Origin: Acidovorax sp. 107
GTDB lineage: Bacteria > Pseudomonadota > Gammaproteobacteria > Burkholderiales > Burkholderiaceae_C
Length of the DNA stretch: 64,000 bases
NCBI RefSeq assembly: GCF_003058055.1
Contig: NZ_QBTZ01000001.1
Location: 1,490,501 to 1,554,500 of the forward strand
Direction: 5' to 3'
The notes below the pieces were generated by a model. It was given only the letters and a program-made list of their open reading frames with translations. It was not told where the DNA came from and searched no databases. Below, piece after piece: positions 1 through 9,277 of this stretch (position 1 is its first letter; each line of letters begins with the position of its first letter). A program made the position numbers and the translations under genes.

Positions 1-72
1 ATCGTGTTCCAGGGGACGCCGGACAGCTTGCGGGCCGACAACTACATCCGCAAGGAATGGCTTGAAGTCTGA
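1..72 (+). CDS. C-terminal end of a gene cut by the left edge, possibly an ABC transporter ATPase
   Basis: Frame 1 is open from the first base to a TGA at 70-72 and encodes 23 residues. The segment GTPDSLRADNYIRKEWLEV resembles the extreme C-terminus of LivF/LivG-type ABC ATPases, which often end in a GTPxxLxxxxxIRxxYLxV pattern. That resemblance is the only basis for the family call. A strong terminator-like hairpin follows 22 bases later, consistent with this being the last gene of a transcription unit. No Walker or signature motif is in view, so the function is a guess. Confidence 0.4.
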   Translation: MVFQGTPDSLRADNYIRKEWLEV

Positions 73-94
73 CGATTTCTGAAAAACCATGGCT

Positions 95-132
95 AAAAGA
101 GGCGCCCGATAGCTGAAGGCGCCTCTTTTTTT
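95..132 (+). terminator. Rho-independent terminator
   Basis: An inverted repeat AAAGAGGCGCC / GGCGCCTCTTT surrounds a short loop and is followed by a run of T. It lies between the partial gene at the left edge and the beta-oxidation pair that starts at 263. Confidence 0.8.
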
Positions 133-216
133 GCGCTACCAAATGTTGCACTGCAAACCCCCTTGTCCCGCCCGGGACAAATTGACACGCCAAATGGGTT
201 TGAAGTCTCTACAATA

Positions 217-238
217 AAAACGCACGATCGTTCTTTTT
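217..238. promoter_or_regulatory. Palindromic candidate operator upstream of the beta-oxidation genes
   Basis: The 22-bp sequence has the symmetric form AAAAnGnACGATCGTnCnTTTT, centred between 227 and 228, and ends 25 bases before the ATG at 263. A TTGACA lies at 182-187 and a TACAAT at 210-215, but the spacing between them is too long for a standard sigma-70 promoter. The symmetry and location fit an operator for a TetR- or GntR-type regulator of fatty-acid genes. The identity of the regulator is inference. Confidence 0.4.
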
Positions 239-262
239 CACTTTCCAAGGAACAACAGCACC

Positions 263-2362
263 ATGACCGCTGAATATAAAGTCCACGGCTCCGTTGCCGT
301 GATCACCATGGCCAACCCTCCCGTCAACGGACTCGGTCTGGCGACCCGCCAGGGCATCGTGGACGGCCTTGGCCGTGCCAATGCCGATGCAGCGGTCACG
401 TCCATCGTGATCACCGGTGCTGGTGGTGCGTTCTCTGGCGGCGCCGACATCAAGGAGTTCGGCACCGACAAGTCGCTGCAAGAACCCAATCTGCTGTCGG
501 TGATTGCCGCCATCGAAAATTCGGCCAAGCCCGTCGTGGCCGCCATGCACAGCGTCGCCATGGGCGGCGGGCTGGAACTGGCCCTGGGCTGCCACTACCG
601 CATTGCAGCGCCTGGCTGCTCGATCGCGCTGCCCGAAGTCAAGCTGGGCCTGATCCCCGGCGCAGGCGGCACGCAGCGCCTGCCCCGAGTGATCGGTGTG
701 GAAGCCGCGCTCAACCTCATCGTGAGCGGCGAGCCCGTCAAGAGCGAAATGATCGGTGCCGTGCCCGGCCAGAAGCTGTTCGACAAGATGGCCGCGTCGG
801 CCGAATCGCTGGCGGCAGAAGCCCTGGCGTTTGCACAAAGCGTGGCCGATGCCCGTCCTCTGCCCCTGGTGCGCAACTTCCCCTGCAAGCACCCTGAAGG
901 CGATGCGTACTTCCAGTTCGCGCGCAACATGGTCAAGGGCATGGCCAAGAACTTCCCTGCGCCCGCCAAGTGCGTCGACGCAGTCGAAGCAGCCACCAAG
1001 AAGAAGTTTGCCGAAGGCATGCTGGTCGAGCGCGAGATCTTCATCAACCTGATGTGGACGCCTGAGTCGCGCGCACTGCGCCACCTGTTCATGGCAGAGC
1101 GTGCAGCGAGCAAGATTCCCGATGTCGCATCCGACACCCCCAAGCGTGACATCAAGCTGGTGGGCGTGATTGGTGCCGGTACCATGGGCGGCGGCATTTC
1201 CATGAACTTCCTGAACGCGGGCATCCCCGTCAAGATTCTGGAAATGAAGCAGGAAGCCCTGGACCGTGGCGTGGCCACGATCAAGAAGAACTACGAAGCC
1301 CAGGTCAAGAAGGGCAAGCTCAAGCAGGACAAGTACGAGCAGCGCATGGCCCTGCTGAGCACCACGCTGAGCTACGACGACCTCAAGGACTGCGACCTGA
1401 TCATCGAAGCCGTGTTCGAAGAGATGGGCGTCAAGGAAGCCGTGTTCAAGCAGCTCGACGCTGTGGCCAAGCCCGGCGCCATCCTGGCCTCCAACACCTC
1501 CACGCTGGACGTGGACAAGATCGCCGCTTTCACCAAGCGTCCGCAGGACGTGGTGGGCATGCACTTCTTCAGCCCCGCCAATGTGATGAAGCTGCTGGAG
1601 GTGGTGCGCGGCAAGGAAACCGCCAAGGACGTGCTGGCCACCGTGATGGCCATCGGCAAGAAGATCAAGAAGACCTCGGTGGTTTCCGGCGTGTGCGATG
1701 GTTTCATCGGCAACCGCATGATCGAGCAGTACAGCCGCCAGGCGGGCTTCCTGCTGGACGAAGGCTGCACGCCGCAGCAGGTGGACAAGGCCATCGAAAA
1801 GTTTGGCTTTGCCATGGGCCCGTTCCGCATGGGCGACCTGGCTGGTAACGACATCGGCTGGGCCATCCGCAAGCGCCGTGCCGTGGAGCGCGCCGACATG
1901 AAGTACAGCCGCACCGCTGACAAGCTGTGTGAACTGGGCCGCTTTGGCCAGAAGACCGGCGCAGGCTGGTACGACTACCAGGCCGGCAAGCGCGATGCGA
2001 TCCCGAGCGACCTGGTCAACAAGATGATCGAAGACCACCGCAAGGAACTCGGCATCACGCCGCGCAAGATTTCGGACGAAGAAATCGTGCAACGCCTGGT
2101 ATTCGCTCTGGTCAACGAAGGCGCGCACATCCTGGAAGACGGCATTGCCAGCAAGTCCGGCGACATCGACATGGTGTACCTGACCGGCTACGGCTTCCCT
2201 ATCCACCGTGGCGGCCCCATGCACTACGCCAGCGAAGTGGGTCTGTTCAACGTGGTGCAGGCCATGGACCGTTTTGCCAAGAACCCGCTGGACGACGCAG
2301 CGTTCTGGAAGCCCGCTCCGCTGCTGGCCAAGCTGGCCGCCGAAGGCAAGGCCTTCCAGTAA
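263..2362 (+). CDS. Enoyl-CoA hydratase / 3-hydroxyacyl-CoA dehydrogenase (FadB/FadJ-like)
   Basis: This 699-residue bifunctional beta-oxidation enzyme hydrates enoyl-CoA and oxidises the L-3-hydroxyacyl-CoA product with NAD. Residues 1 to about 190 are a crotonase domain, with the oxyanion-hole region [10 protein letters not shown] and the [15 protein letters not shown] stretch. Residues 297 to about 480 are a Rossmann NAD domain with GAGTMGGG at about 304, followed by the helical C-terminal HAD domains ([16 protein letters not shown] carries the catalytic His). The length is typical of short FadB/FadJ relatives. The ATG at 263 follows AAGGAAC. The thiolase begins 35 bases downstream, giving the classic alpha/beta pairing, so co-transcription is likely. 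Substrate chain length cannot be told from sequence. Confidence 0.93.
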   Translation: MTAEYKVHGSVAVITMANPPVNGLGLATRQGIVDGLGRANADAAVTSIVITGAGGAFSGGADIKEFGTDKSLQEPNLLSVIAAIENSAKPVVAAMHSVAMGGGLELALGCHYRIAAPGCSIALPEVKLGLIPGAGGTQRLPRVIGVEAALNLIVSGEPVKSEMIGAVPGQKLFDKMAASAESLAAEALAFAQSVADARPLPLVRNFPCKHPEGDAYFQFARNMVKGMAKNFPAPAKCVDAVEAATKKKFAEGMLVEREIFINLMWTPESRALRHLFMAERAASKIPDVASDTPKRDIKLVGVIGAGTMGGGISMNFLNAGIPVKILEMKQEALDRGVATIKKNYEAQVKKGKLKQDKYEQRMALLSTTLSYDDLKDCDLIIEAVFEEMGVKEAVFKQLDAVAKPGAILASNTSTLDVDKIAAFTKRPQDVVGMHFFSPANVMKLLEVVRGKETAKDVLATVMAIGKKIKKTSVVSGVCDGFIGNRMIEQYSRQAGFLLDEGCTPQQVDKAIEKFGFAMGPFRMGDLAGNDIGWAIRKRRAVERADMKYSRTADKLCELGRFGQKTGAGWYDYQAGKRDAIPSDLVNKMIEDHRKELGITPRKISDEEIVQRLVFALVNEGAHILEDGIASKSGDIDMVYLTGYGFPIHRGGPMHYASEVGLFNVVQAMDRFAKNPLDDAAFWKPAPLLAKLAAEGKAFQ

Positions 2363-2397
2363 GCCGCATCCACAGACACCGAATCAAAGGAATTCAC

Positions 2398-3573
2398 ATG
2401 ACCTCCGCAGTGATTGTTTCCACCGCCCGCACGCCACTCGCCAAGAGCTGGAAGGGTTCGTTCAACATGACGCACGGCGCCACCCTGGGCGGCCATGCCG
2501 TGCAGCACGCCGTATTGCGCGCCGGCATCGACGGCGCTGACGTGGACGACGTCATCATGGGTTGCGCCACGCCCGAAGGCGCCACGGGCAGCAACATCGC
2601 ACGCCAGATCGCGCTGAAGGCTGGCCTGCCCATCACGGCATCGGGCGTGACCGTCAACCGTTTCTGCTCGTCCGGCCTGCAGACCATTGCCATGGCCGCC
2701 CAGCGCATCATCGCTGGCGAAGCCGATGTGTTCGTGGCCGGTGGCGTCGAAAGCATCTCCTGCGTGCAGCAAGAGATGAACCTGCACATGATCCAGGACC
2801 TGGCCTTGGCCAAGCAAAAGCCCGAGATCTACTGGAGCATGCTGCAGACCGCCGAGCAAGTGGCCAAGCGCTACAACATCGGCCGCGAAGCCATGGACGA
2901 ATACGGCGCTGGCAGCCAGCAAAAGGCCTGCGCAGCCCAGGCTGCCGGCCTGTTCGACGCCGAAATCGCCCCCATCAGCGTGACGGCCGGTGTGGCCGAC
3001 AAGACGCTGGGCCTGATCACCAAGCAAGTCACGGTGAGCAAGGACGAAGGCACGCGGGAAGGCACGACGGTAGAGGCCATCAGCGGCCTGCGCTCGGCGC
3101 TGCCCGGCGGCCTGATCTCGGCCGGCAATGCCAGCCAGTTCTCCGACGGCGCCGGCGCCTGCGTGGTCACCAGCGAAGAGTACGCCAGCAAGAAGGGCCT
3201 CAAGCCCCTGGGCCGTTTCCTCGGCTTTGCTGTGGCCGGTTGCGAACCTGACGAAATGGGCATCGGCCCCGTGTTTGCCGTGCCCAAGGTGCTCAAGAAG
3301 CTGGGCCTCACGGTGCAGGACATCGACCTATGGGAGCTGAATGAAGCCTTCGCCGTGCAGGTGCTGTACTGCCGCGACAAGCTGGGCATTCCGGCCGACC
3401 GACTGAACGTGAACGGCGGCGCCATCGCCCTGGGCCACCCCTACGGTGTGTCGGGCCAGCGCCTGACGGGCCACGCCCTCATCGAAGGCAAGCGCCGTGG
3501 CGCCAAGAAGGTGTGCGTGACCATGTGCATCGGCGGTGGCATGGGCGCTGCGGGCGTGTTTGAAGTGCTGTAA
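2398..3573 (+). CDS. Acetyl-CoA acyltransferase (thiolase, FadA-like)
   Basis: This 391-residue thiolase cleaves 3-ketoacyl-CoA with CoA, the last step of beta-oxidation. The acyl-accepting Cys is residue 90 in NRFCSSG. The [11 protein letters not shown] block contains the catalytic His, and the C-terminal [14 protein letters not shown] carries the second Cys. The length is normal for the family. It follows the FadB-like gene by 35 bases with AAAGGAATTC before the ATG, and ends at a strong terminator, so the two genes form a likely two-gene operon. A biosynthetic acetoacetyl-CoA thiolase role (PhaA type) is less likely given the partner gene. Confidence 0.93.
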   Translation: MTSAVIVSTARTPLAKSWKGSFNMTHGATLGGHAVQHAVLRAGIDGADVDDVIMGCATPEGATGSNIARQIALKAGLPITASGVTVNRFCSSGLQTIAMAAQRIIAGEADVFVAGGVESISCVQQEMNLHMIQDLALAKQKPEIYWSMLQTAEQVAKRYNIGREAMDEYGAGSQQKACAAQAAGLFDAEIAPISVTAGVADKTLGLITKQVTVSKDEGTREGTTVEAISGLRSALPGGLISAGNASQFSDGAGACVVTSEEYASKKGLKPLGRFLGFAVAGCEPDEMGIGPVFAVPKVLKKLGLTVQDIDLWELNEAFAVQVLYCRDKLGIPADRLNVNGGAIALGHPYGVSGQRLTGHALIEGKRRGAKKVCVTMCIGGGMGAAGVFEVL

Positions 3574-3597
3574 ACGCCCCTGTCTTGGCGGGAAGAT

Positions 3598-3636
3598 GCC
3601 CCGCACAGGCCGCAAGGTCTGTGCGGGGCTTTTTTG
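3598..3636 (+). terminator. Rho-independent terminator
   Basis: The stem GCCCCGCACAG / CTGTGCGGGGC is followed by T6, 25 bases after the thiolase stop codon. It closes the hydratase-thiolase operon. Confidence 0.9.
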
Positions 3637-3994
3637 TGTGCGCCTTTGCTTGATTACTCGCCGCGCCCGTGGGGGGTGTGGGGCCAGCGGCTCCCGGTTT
3701 TCACCGGCGCGCATGAGCATTGCGGTCGTGTGAAGCTGGGTGGGGTCGAGGGGGCAACCCTCTAGCCCCTACGCAACGCGGATGAATCGTCAAAGAATGC
3801 GAGGAGGTCGGCGCAGGGCGGCCGGATCATGGGCGCGATGTTTCCAGGTCTCGCAGTGTTGATGCTATGGGCGCGCTTCAGCGCGGCCTGATCAGCGGAC
3901 TGGAGCTTTTTGCCTTCTGAGCCCATACTGATGTCGTCCGAAGCCAACCGGGGATGCCACGCAACGGGTAGTTCCCAAACCAAGGGGCGGAAAA
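3637..3994. other. Intergenic stretch without a convincing gene
   Basis: About 360 bases lie between the thiolase terminator and the next ATG. Frames on both strands are short and carry no recognisable motif. Only the Shine-Dalgarno-like AAGGGGCGG just before 3995 stands out. Confidence 0.5.
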
Positions 3995-5398
3995 ATGTCT
4001 CACGCCACGGATTACCTGATCGTCGGTAGCGGTGCAGTAGGCATGGCCTTTGCAGATACCCTGCTGGATGAAAGCGATGCCCACATCACCTTCGTTGATC
4101 GCCGGGCCAAGCCCGGCGGCCATTGGAACGATGCGTATTCTTTCGTGGCGCTGCACCAGCCGTCGGCTTACTACGGCGTCAACTCCACCGAGCTGGGTAG
4201 TCGCCGCTTGGACACCCACGGCCCCAACAGCGGGTTTTTCGAGCTGGCCAGTGGCTTGGAGGTCAATGCCTACTTTGACAAGCTGATGCAGCAGCGCTTT
4301 TTGCCCAGTGGGCGGGTCAGCTACCACCCGATGAGCGACCACCAGGGCGAAGGGCGTGTGGTTTCTCTGCTGTCTGGCGCGCAAACGCGCATTTCGGTGC
4401 GCAAGAGAATCGTGGACACCACCTGTGCCGACATCGGTGTGCCAGCCACGCACACGCCAAAATTCTCGGTCGAAGAAGGCTTGCGCTGTATCACGCCCAA
4501 TGCATTGCCGGCACTCTGGATGAACGCCGTAAGGCAGCCTGTGCCGCAGCAGTTCTGCATTCTGGGCGCAGGAAAAACGGCCATGGATGCGGCGGTCTGG
4601 CTGCTACGCAACGGCGCGCGGCCGGACTGCATTCAATGGGTTGTGCCACGCGACTCGTGGTTGCAAAACCGTCTGCACACCCAGCCTGGCGTCGCTTTCT
4701 TCAACGACAGCATCGGCGGCGAGGCAGACAAGATGGCTGCTTTTGCCGAGTCGGCAACCATCGATGAAGTGTTCTTGAAGCTCGAAGCGCTTGGTCAGAT
4801 GCTGCGCATAGACCCGCGCCAAACGCCCACCATGTTTCACTACGCCACAATCTCCACGGGAGAGATTGAATTGCTGCGCACCATCGAGCAGGTCATCCGA
4901 ATGGGGCGGGTCCAATCCATCGGGTGCAATGCGCTGACTTTGGAGAAGGGGCGGGTGGCGATGCCCCCCGACACTTTGTACATCGACTGCACTGCCTCTG
5001 CCGTGAAAGCGCTCGCGTCCCAGCCGGTGTTTCAACCGGACCGCATCGTGGTGCAGCTGCTGCGCATGCCGCTGGTCACACTCAGCGCTGCCATCACCGC
5101 CTATGTGGAGGCCCACAGCGATGACGATGCCTACAAAAACCAGTTGTGTACGCCTGTCCCTTTCCCGGGCAATCTGGCTGGCTACGCACGCGCGACGCTG
5201 ATGAGTACGATGAATCAGGTCCGGTGGTCTCAAGACAAGCCGTTGCGCAAGTGGATGCACAGTAGCCGCCTGGACGCTTTCGGAACAATGGTCTCCGAGT
5301 TGGACAAGTCAGATGCCGACAAGCAGGCTACGCTGGGCCGCTTGCGTGCCAACACCATGGCGGCCACCGCCAACATGGCCAGACTGATGGCGGCTTGA
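3995..5398 (+). CDS. FAD/NAD(P)-binding oxidoreductase, monooxygenase-like
   Basis: This 467-residue protein has an N-terminal dinucleotide fold (DYLIVGSGAVGMAFADTL, residues 6-23), followed by DRRAKPGGHW, as in FAD-dependent monooxygenase-like proteins. A second Rossmann motif (CILGAGKTAMDAAVWLL) lies near residue 190, the usual place for the NADP site. The ATG at 3995 has AAGGGGCGG upstream. The gene stands alone between the thiolase operon and the acyl-CoA dehydrogenase. The substrate is unknown, and I could not match it to a characterised Baeyer-Villiger or hydroxylase subgroup. Confidence 0.75.
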   Translation: MSHATDYLIVGSGAVGMAFADTLLDESDAHITFVDRRAKPGGHWNDAYSFVALHQPSAYYGVNSTELGSRRLDTHGPNSGFFELASGLEVNAYFDKLMQQRFLPSGRVSYHPMSDHQGEGRVVSLLSGAQTRISVRKRIVDTTCADIGVPATHTPKFSVEEGLRCITPNALPALWMNAVRQPVPQQFCILGAGKTAMDAAVWLLRNGARPDCIQWVVPRDSWLQNRLHTQPGVAFFNDSIGGEADKMAAFAESATIDEVFLKLEALGQMLRIDPRQTPTMFHYATISTGEIELLRTIEQVIRMGRVQSIGCNALTLEKGRVAMPPDTLYIDCTASAVKALASQPVFQPDRIVVQLLRMPLVTLSAAITAYVEAHSDDDAYKNQLCTPVPFPGNLAGYARATLMSTMNQVRWSQDKPLRKWMHSSRLDAFGTMVSELDKSDADKQATLGRLRANTMAATANMARLMAA

Positions 5399-5557
5399 TA
5401 GACAGCCTGGAGGGCGTTGGCGTGGGGTCAGACATCTCCGTGGAGGGCGTACTTTTCTGTTCGGTGTTCAGAGCTGTTTTGCCTGCCGGTCCGTGGTGCC
5501 GTCGCCGACAGGACAGTTCCAGTTTGGCAATGAATCAAGCTGCTGGACAATGGCGCC

Positions 5558-7411
5558 ATGACCCTTCGCCCCACCCTCAATTTTCTGCTCCATGACTGGC
5601 TGAACGCCACTGCGCTTACGGAGCGTGAGCGCTTTGCGGACCACAGCCGCGACACGTTTGACGCGGTGCTCGACACCTGCGAGCGCATCGCGCGCGAGAA
5701 GTACGCGCCGTTCAACCGCACGGTAGATACCGAGGAGCCGCACTTCGACGGCGAAAAGGTCATTCTGCCGCAGGCCACCTACGAGGCGCGCAAGGCCTAC
5801 GCAGAATCCGGCCTGCTGTCGGCCGCGCAGGACTACGAGATTGGCGGCATGCAGCTGCCCTACATGGTCGAGGCGGCGGCCAACAGCTTCTTTGCCGTGG
5901 CATCGATCAGCATTGGCTCCAATTTGCTCACCTCTGGCAATGCGAACCTGCTGATGGCGCACGGCACGGCGTTGCAGAAAGAGGTGTTCGCGCTCAATGA
6001 ATTCAACGGCCGCTGGTCGGGCACCATGTGCCTGTCGGAGCCTCAGGCGGGCTCTTCGCTGTCCGATGTGGCCACGCGCGCCGTGCCTGATGGCGGCGAC
6101 TTCGAATCCGACCTGCTGGGCCCGCGCTACCGCCTGACAGGCAACAAGATGTGGATCAGCTCGGGCGACCATGAACTGACCGAGAACATCGTGCACTTGG
6201 TATTGGCCAAGATCCCCGGGGCGGACGGCAAGCTGGTGCCGGGCACCAAGGGCATTTCGCTGTTCATCGTGCCCAAGAAGCTGGTGGACACCAACGGCCA
6301 GTTGACTGGCGTGCGCAACGACGTGGCGCTGGCGGGCCTGAACCACAAGCTGGGCTGGCGCGGCACCACCAACACGCTGCTGAACTTTGGCGAGGGCAAG
6401 TACCCTGTGGACGGCCAGGCTGGCGCGGTGGGCTACCTGGTCGGCCAGCCTGGCAAGGGCCTGCACTGCATGTTCCACATGATGAACGAGGCGCGCATCG
6501 GCATCGGCATGGCTGCCACCATGCTGGGCCTGGCGGGCTACTACGCCAGCCTGGACTACGCCAAGAACCGACCCCAGGGCCGCCCAGTTCAAGGTCCGAA
6601 AGACGGCGCCGCAGCGGTGGTCAAGGATGCCGCCCAGCCCCAGGTGCGCATCATCGAACACGCCGATGTGAAACGCATGTTGCTCGCCCAAAAGTCTTAC
6701 GGTGAAGGCGCGCTGGCACTCAACCTGTTTTGCGCCAAGCTGGTAGACGAGCAGCACACCGGCGACGCGGCATCCGCTGACGACGCCCGCCTGTTGCTGG
6801 AGGTGCTCACCCCCATCGCCAAGAGCTGGCCCAGCGAATGGTGCCTGGAGGCCAACAGCCTGGCCATCCAGATCCACGGCGGCTACGGCTACACGCGCGA
6901 CTTCCCGGTGGAGCAGTACTGGCGCGACAACCGCCTGAACATGATCCACGAAGGCACCCACGGCATCCAGGCCATGGACCTGCTGGGCCGCAAGGTGCTG
7001 ATGGAAGGCGGGCGTGGCCTGCAACTGCTGGCCGGGCGCATCAACGCCACCATCGAGCGCGCCATCCAGGTGCCCGCACTCGCTGCCCACGCCAACGCGC
7101 TGGGCAAGGCGCTGCAGGACGTGGGCGCCGCCACCAAGGCCGCCTGGGCCACGGGACAACCGGCCGATGCGCTGGCCAACGCCGTGCCCTACATGCAAGC
7201 GTTTGGCCACACAGTGATGGCCTGGGTGTGGCTGGACGTGGCGCTGGCCACGCTGGCGGCCGATGCAGCCCTGGCGCAGCCCGCCAGCGTGGGCCGCATG
7301 GGCGCCATGCGCTTCTTCTTCCACTACGAGCTGCCCAAGATCGGCGCCTGGCTGCAAGTGGTCAGCACGCGCGACGCGACCTGCGCCAGCTTCCCTGAAG
7401 AGGCGTTCTGA
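5558..7411 (+). CDS. Acyl-CoA dehydrogenase with C-terminal extension (DmdC/FadE-like)
   Basis: This 617-residue flavoenzyme of the long acyl-CoA dehydrogenase class would introduce the trans-2 double bond into acyl-CoA and pass electrons to ETF. MCLSEPQAGSSLSDV, the ITGNKMWIS-type segment and the YTRDFPVEQYWRDNR / IHEGTHGIQ blocks near residues 445-470 are the FAD/acyl-CoA site signatures; the Glu in HEGTHG is the expected catalytic base region. About 140 further residues form the extra C-terminal domain seen in DmdC-type enzymes of around 600 residues. No strong Shine-Dalgarno precedes the ATG. The stop overlaps the next ATG by one base. Confidence 0.88.
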   Translation: MTLRPTLNFLLHDWLNATALTERERFADHSRDTFDAVLDTCERIAREKYAPFNRTVDTEEPHFDGEKVILPQATYEARKAYAESGLLSAAQDYEIGGMQLPYMVEAAANSFFAVASISIGSNLLTSGNANLLMAHGTALQKEVFALNEFNGRWSGTMCLSEPQAGSSLSDVATRAVPDGGDFESDLLGPRYRLTGNKMWISSGDHELTENIVHLVLAKIPGADGKLVPGTKGISLFIVPKKLVDTNGQLTGVRNDVALAGLNHKLGWRGTTNTLLNFGEGKYPVDGQAGAVGYLVGQPGKGLHCMFHMMNEARIGIGMAATMLGLAGYYASLDYAKNRPQGRPVQGPKDGAAAVVKDAAQPQVRIIEHADVKRMLLAQKSYGEGALALNLFCAKLVDEQHTGDAASADDARLLLEVLTPIAKSWPSEWCLEANSLAIQIHGGYGYTRDFPVEQYWRDNRLNMIHEGTHGIQAMDLLGRKVLMEGGRGLQLLAGRINATIERAIQVPALAAHANALGKALQDVGAATKAAWATGQPADALANAVPYMQAFGHTVMAWVWLDVALATLAADAALAQPASVGRMGAMRFFFHYELPKIGAWLQVVSTRDATCASFPEEAF

Positions 7412-7620
7412 TGGTGGCACCGCACACGCTGCAGCGCTTGCACAAACTCATCTGGGTGTTGATCTACGGCGGCCTGCTGACCCTGGTGCTGGGCATCGCC
7501 ACGGCCCGCAGGGACGAGGCCACCGGCTGGGTACTGATGGTGGGTGGGGGCGTGGTGGCGGCCGTGGGCGTCGTGCTGATCGCCGTGCGCGCGCGGCTCC
7601 AGGCCGACCCCCAGGGCTGA
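7411..7620 (+). CDS. Small two-helix membrane protein
   Basis: This 69-residue protein contains two hydrophobic segments (about residues 13-31 and 40-58) separated by a charged ATARRDEATG turn. Its ATG overlaps the stop of the acyl-CoA dehydrogenase gene by one base, which argues for translational coupling and for a real gene. I do not recognise the family. A membrane accessory role is possible but unsupported. Confidence 0.65.
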   Translation: MVAPHTLQRLHKLIWVLIYGGLLTLVLGIATARRDEATGWVLMVGGGVVAAVGVVLIAVRARLQADPQG

Positions 7621-7794
7621 AGCGGCCCAACACGGGAACGCCGCAGGGCGGCAGGGACGACGCGGCGGCGACACAATGCGGCCCCATGGCGCCGCACAAT
7701 GGTTGCCTGAGATCAACCGCAGCCCATGCACTGAAGCGCCGGGCCTGCGGGCGCGAACATTGACCGATTGGCAAAAAACGAAGGAGACATTCAC

Positions 7795-8586
7795 ATGACA
7801 CGCACCATCCAACAACTGTTTGATCTGACGGGCAAGACCGCCCTGGTGACCGGCGGCTCGCGCGGCCTGGGTCTGCAACTGGCCCACGCGCTGGGCGAAG
7901 CCGGCGCCAAGATCGTGCTGAGCTCCCGCAAGGCGTCGGACCTTGAAGAGGCCACCGCCGACCTGCAGGCCGCAGGCATCGACGCGCGCTGGATCGCCGC
8001 CGACTGCGCCAACGAGGCCGACATCCGCCGCTTGGCCGACGAGACCCTGCAGCGCCTGGGCCATGTGGACATCCTGGTCAACAACGCAGGCGCGGCCTGG
8101 GGCTCTCCAGCTGAAGACCACCCCGTGGAAGCCTGGGACAAGGTGATGAACCTCAACGTGCGCGGTTACTTCATCCTGAGCCAGCACATCGCCAAGCACA
8201 GCATGATCGGCCGCCGCAGCGGCAGCATCATCAACGTGGCGTCCATCGCAGGCCTGGGTGGCAACCCCAAGGGCATGAACACCATTGCTTACAACACCTC
8301 CAAAGGCGCGGTGATCAACTTCACGCGGGCGCTGGCGGCCGAATGGGGCGCGTACAACATCCGCGTCAACGCGATCTGCCCGGGCTTCTTCCCCAGCAAG
8401 ATGACGGTGGGCACGCTCAAGGCCATGGGCGAAGAGGCATTGGCCGCGCACGCACCGCTGGGCCGCCTGGGCGATGATGAAGACTTGAAGGGCCTGTGCG
8501 CGCTGTATGCGTCGGATGCAGGCAAGCACATCACCGGCCAGTGGCTGGCGGTGGATGGCGGTGTGAGTATCGTTACGGGTGGATGA
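7795..8586 (+). CDS. SDR family NAD(P)-dependent oxidoreductase
   Basis: This is a 263-residue classical short-chain dehydrogenase. TGGSRGLGLQLA near residue 20 binds the dinucleotide, NNAG is in the middle, Ser lies in INVASIAG, and YNTSK supplies the catalytic Tyr and Lys. The start at 7795 is chosen because AAGGAGAC sits at the correct distance; the frame stays open upstream to a TTG at 7768 with no ribosome site. The neighbours suggest a role in acyl-CoA or hydroxy-acid turnover, but the substrate is not deducible. Confidence 0.88.
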   Translation: MTRTIQQLFDLTGKTALVTGGSRGLGLQLAHALGEAGAKIVLSSRKASDLEEATADLQAAGIDARWIAADCANEADIRRLADETLQRLGHVDILVNNAGAAWGSPAEDHPVEAWDKVMNLNVRGYFILSQHIAKHSMIGRRSGSIINVASIAGLGGNPKGMNTIAYNTSKGAVINFTRALAAEWGAYNIRVNAICPGFFPSKMTVGTLKAMGEEALAAHAPLGRLGDDEDLKGLCALYASDAGKHITGQWLAVDGGVSIVTGG

Positions 8587-8589
8587 GCA

Positions 8590-8702
8590 TCCCCCTGAGG
8601 CGCTGCGCGCCTTCCCCCTTCTCTCGGCTTCGCCGGGAAGGGGGACGCAGCCCTCGCTGCGGGGCGGCCCTTGCTTGGCTGCCTTGGTCTGGGCCGCGCC
8701 AG
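8590..8702. repeat. Dispersed GC-rich repeat with internal inverted repeats
   Basis: The sequence between two genes begins CCCCCTGAGGCGCTGCGCGCC and contains CTTCCCCC ... GGAAGGGGG facing arms, then GCAGCCCTCGCTGC. I associate this CCCCCTGAGGCGCT...GGGGGACGC pattern with an abundant intergenic repeat of Comamonadaceae genomes. That is recalled, not checked. It could act as a terminator for the SDR gene. Confidence 0.55.
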
Positions 8703-8731
8703 TTTTCGAGTTCGTGTACTGAGGAAATCCC

Positions 8732-9163
8732 TTGAAAAGTTTTGGTGTCGAAATCCCCTTTGTCAGCCACCTGGGCTTCACGCTGCACCGCATGGAGGAC
8801 GGCGAGTCCGAGCTGCGTTACGAAGCCAAGCCCGAGCACCTGAACTCGTTTGCCGTGACCCACGGCGGTGCGTCGATGACGCTGCTGGATGTGACCATGG
8901 CCACGGCCGCGCGCAGCGTGACGCCGGACATGGGTGTGGTCACCATCGAGATGAAGACCAGCTTCATGCAGCCCGCACGTGGGCCGCTGGTGGCCAAGGG
9001 ACGGTTGATTCACCGCACGGCCACCATGGCGTTTACCGAGGGCACGGTGTACGACGCGCAGGGCAAGGTGTGCTGCCATGCCACCGGCACGTTCAAGTAC
9101 GTCAAACGGCTGCCGGTGGACGGGCGCAATGTGAATGACCTCAAGGTCATCTCCACCGACTGA
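8732..9163 (+). CDS. PaaI-family hotdog thioesterase
   Basis: This 143-residue single hotdog-fold protein has HGGASMTLLDVTMATAA (residues about 48-64), the central helix and catalytic-site motif of PaaI-type acyl-CoA thioesterases, followed by the strand pattern EMKTSFMQPARG. Translation is placed at TTG 8732 because GAGGA lies 7 bases upstream and no ATG fits. It would hydrolyse a small or aromatic acyl-CoA in the cytosol, possibly relieving CoA sequestration in the surrounding catabolic cluster. Confidence 0.85.
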   Translation: MKSFGVEIPFVSHLGFTLHRMEDGESELRYEAKPEHLNSFAVTHGGASMTLLDVTMATAARSVTPDMGVVTIEMKTSFMQPARGPLVAKGRLIHRTATMAFTEGTVYDAQGKVCCHATGTFKYVKRLPVDGRNVNDLKVISTD

Positions 9164-9194
9164 GTCGGTGAGCGAGGTCACCACCAGGCTTTAG

Positions 9195-9253
9195 AGTCTT
9201 TTTAACTGCAAGCGCAATGGATATATGCGCTGGCAGCTATCAAAAACATAGTG
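9195..9253 (-). repeat. Comamonadaceae-type imperfect palindromic repeat, intergenic copy
   Basis: Read on the minus strand the segment contains GATAGCTGCCAGCGCATAT then GCGCTTGCAG. It matches the copy at 14533-14587 (AATAGCTGCTGGCGCATAT then GCGCATGCAG). It lies immediately before the MDR gene, ending about 25 bases upstream of its start codon. Confidence 0.6.
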
Positions 9254-9277
9254 TTGAATTTTCTGAAGGAGCTTTCC

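Noticed and set aside
209..2224. Long minus-strand open frame of about 670 codons opposite the FadB-like gene
   Set aside because: It is His/Gly/Ala-rich, has no domain, and mirrors GC3-biased codons of a well-supported plus-strand gene.
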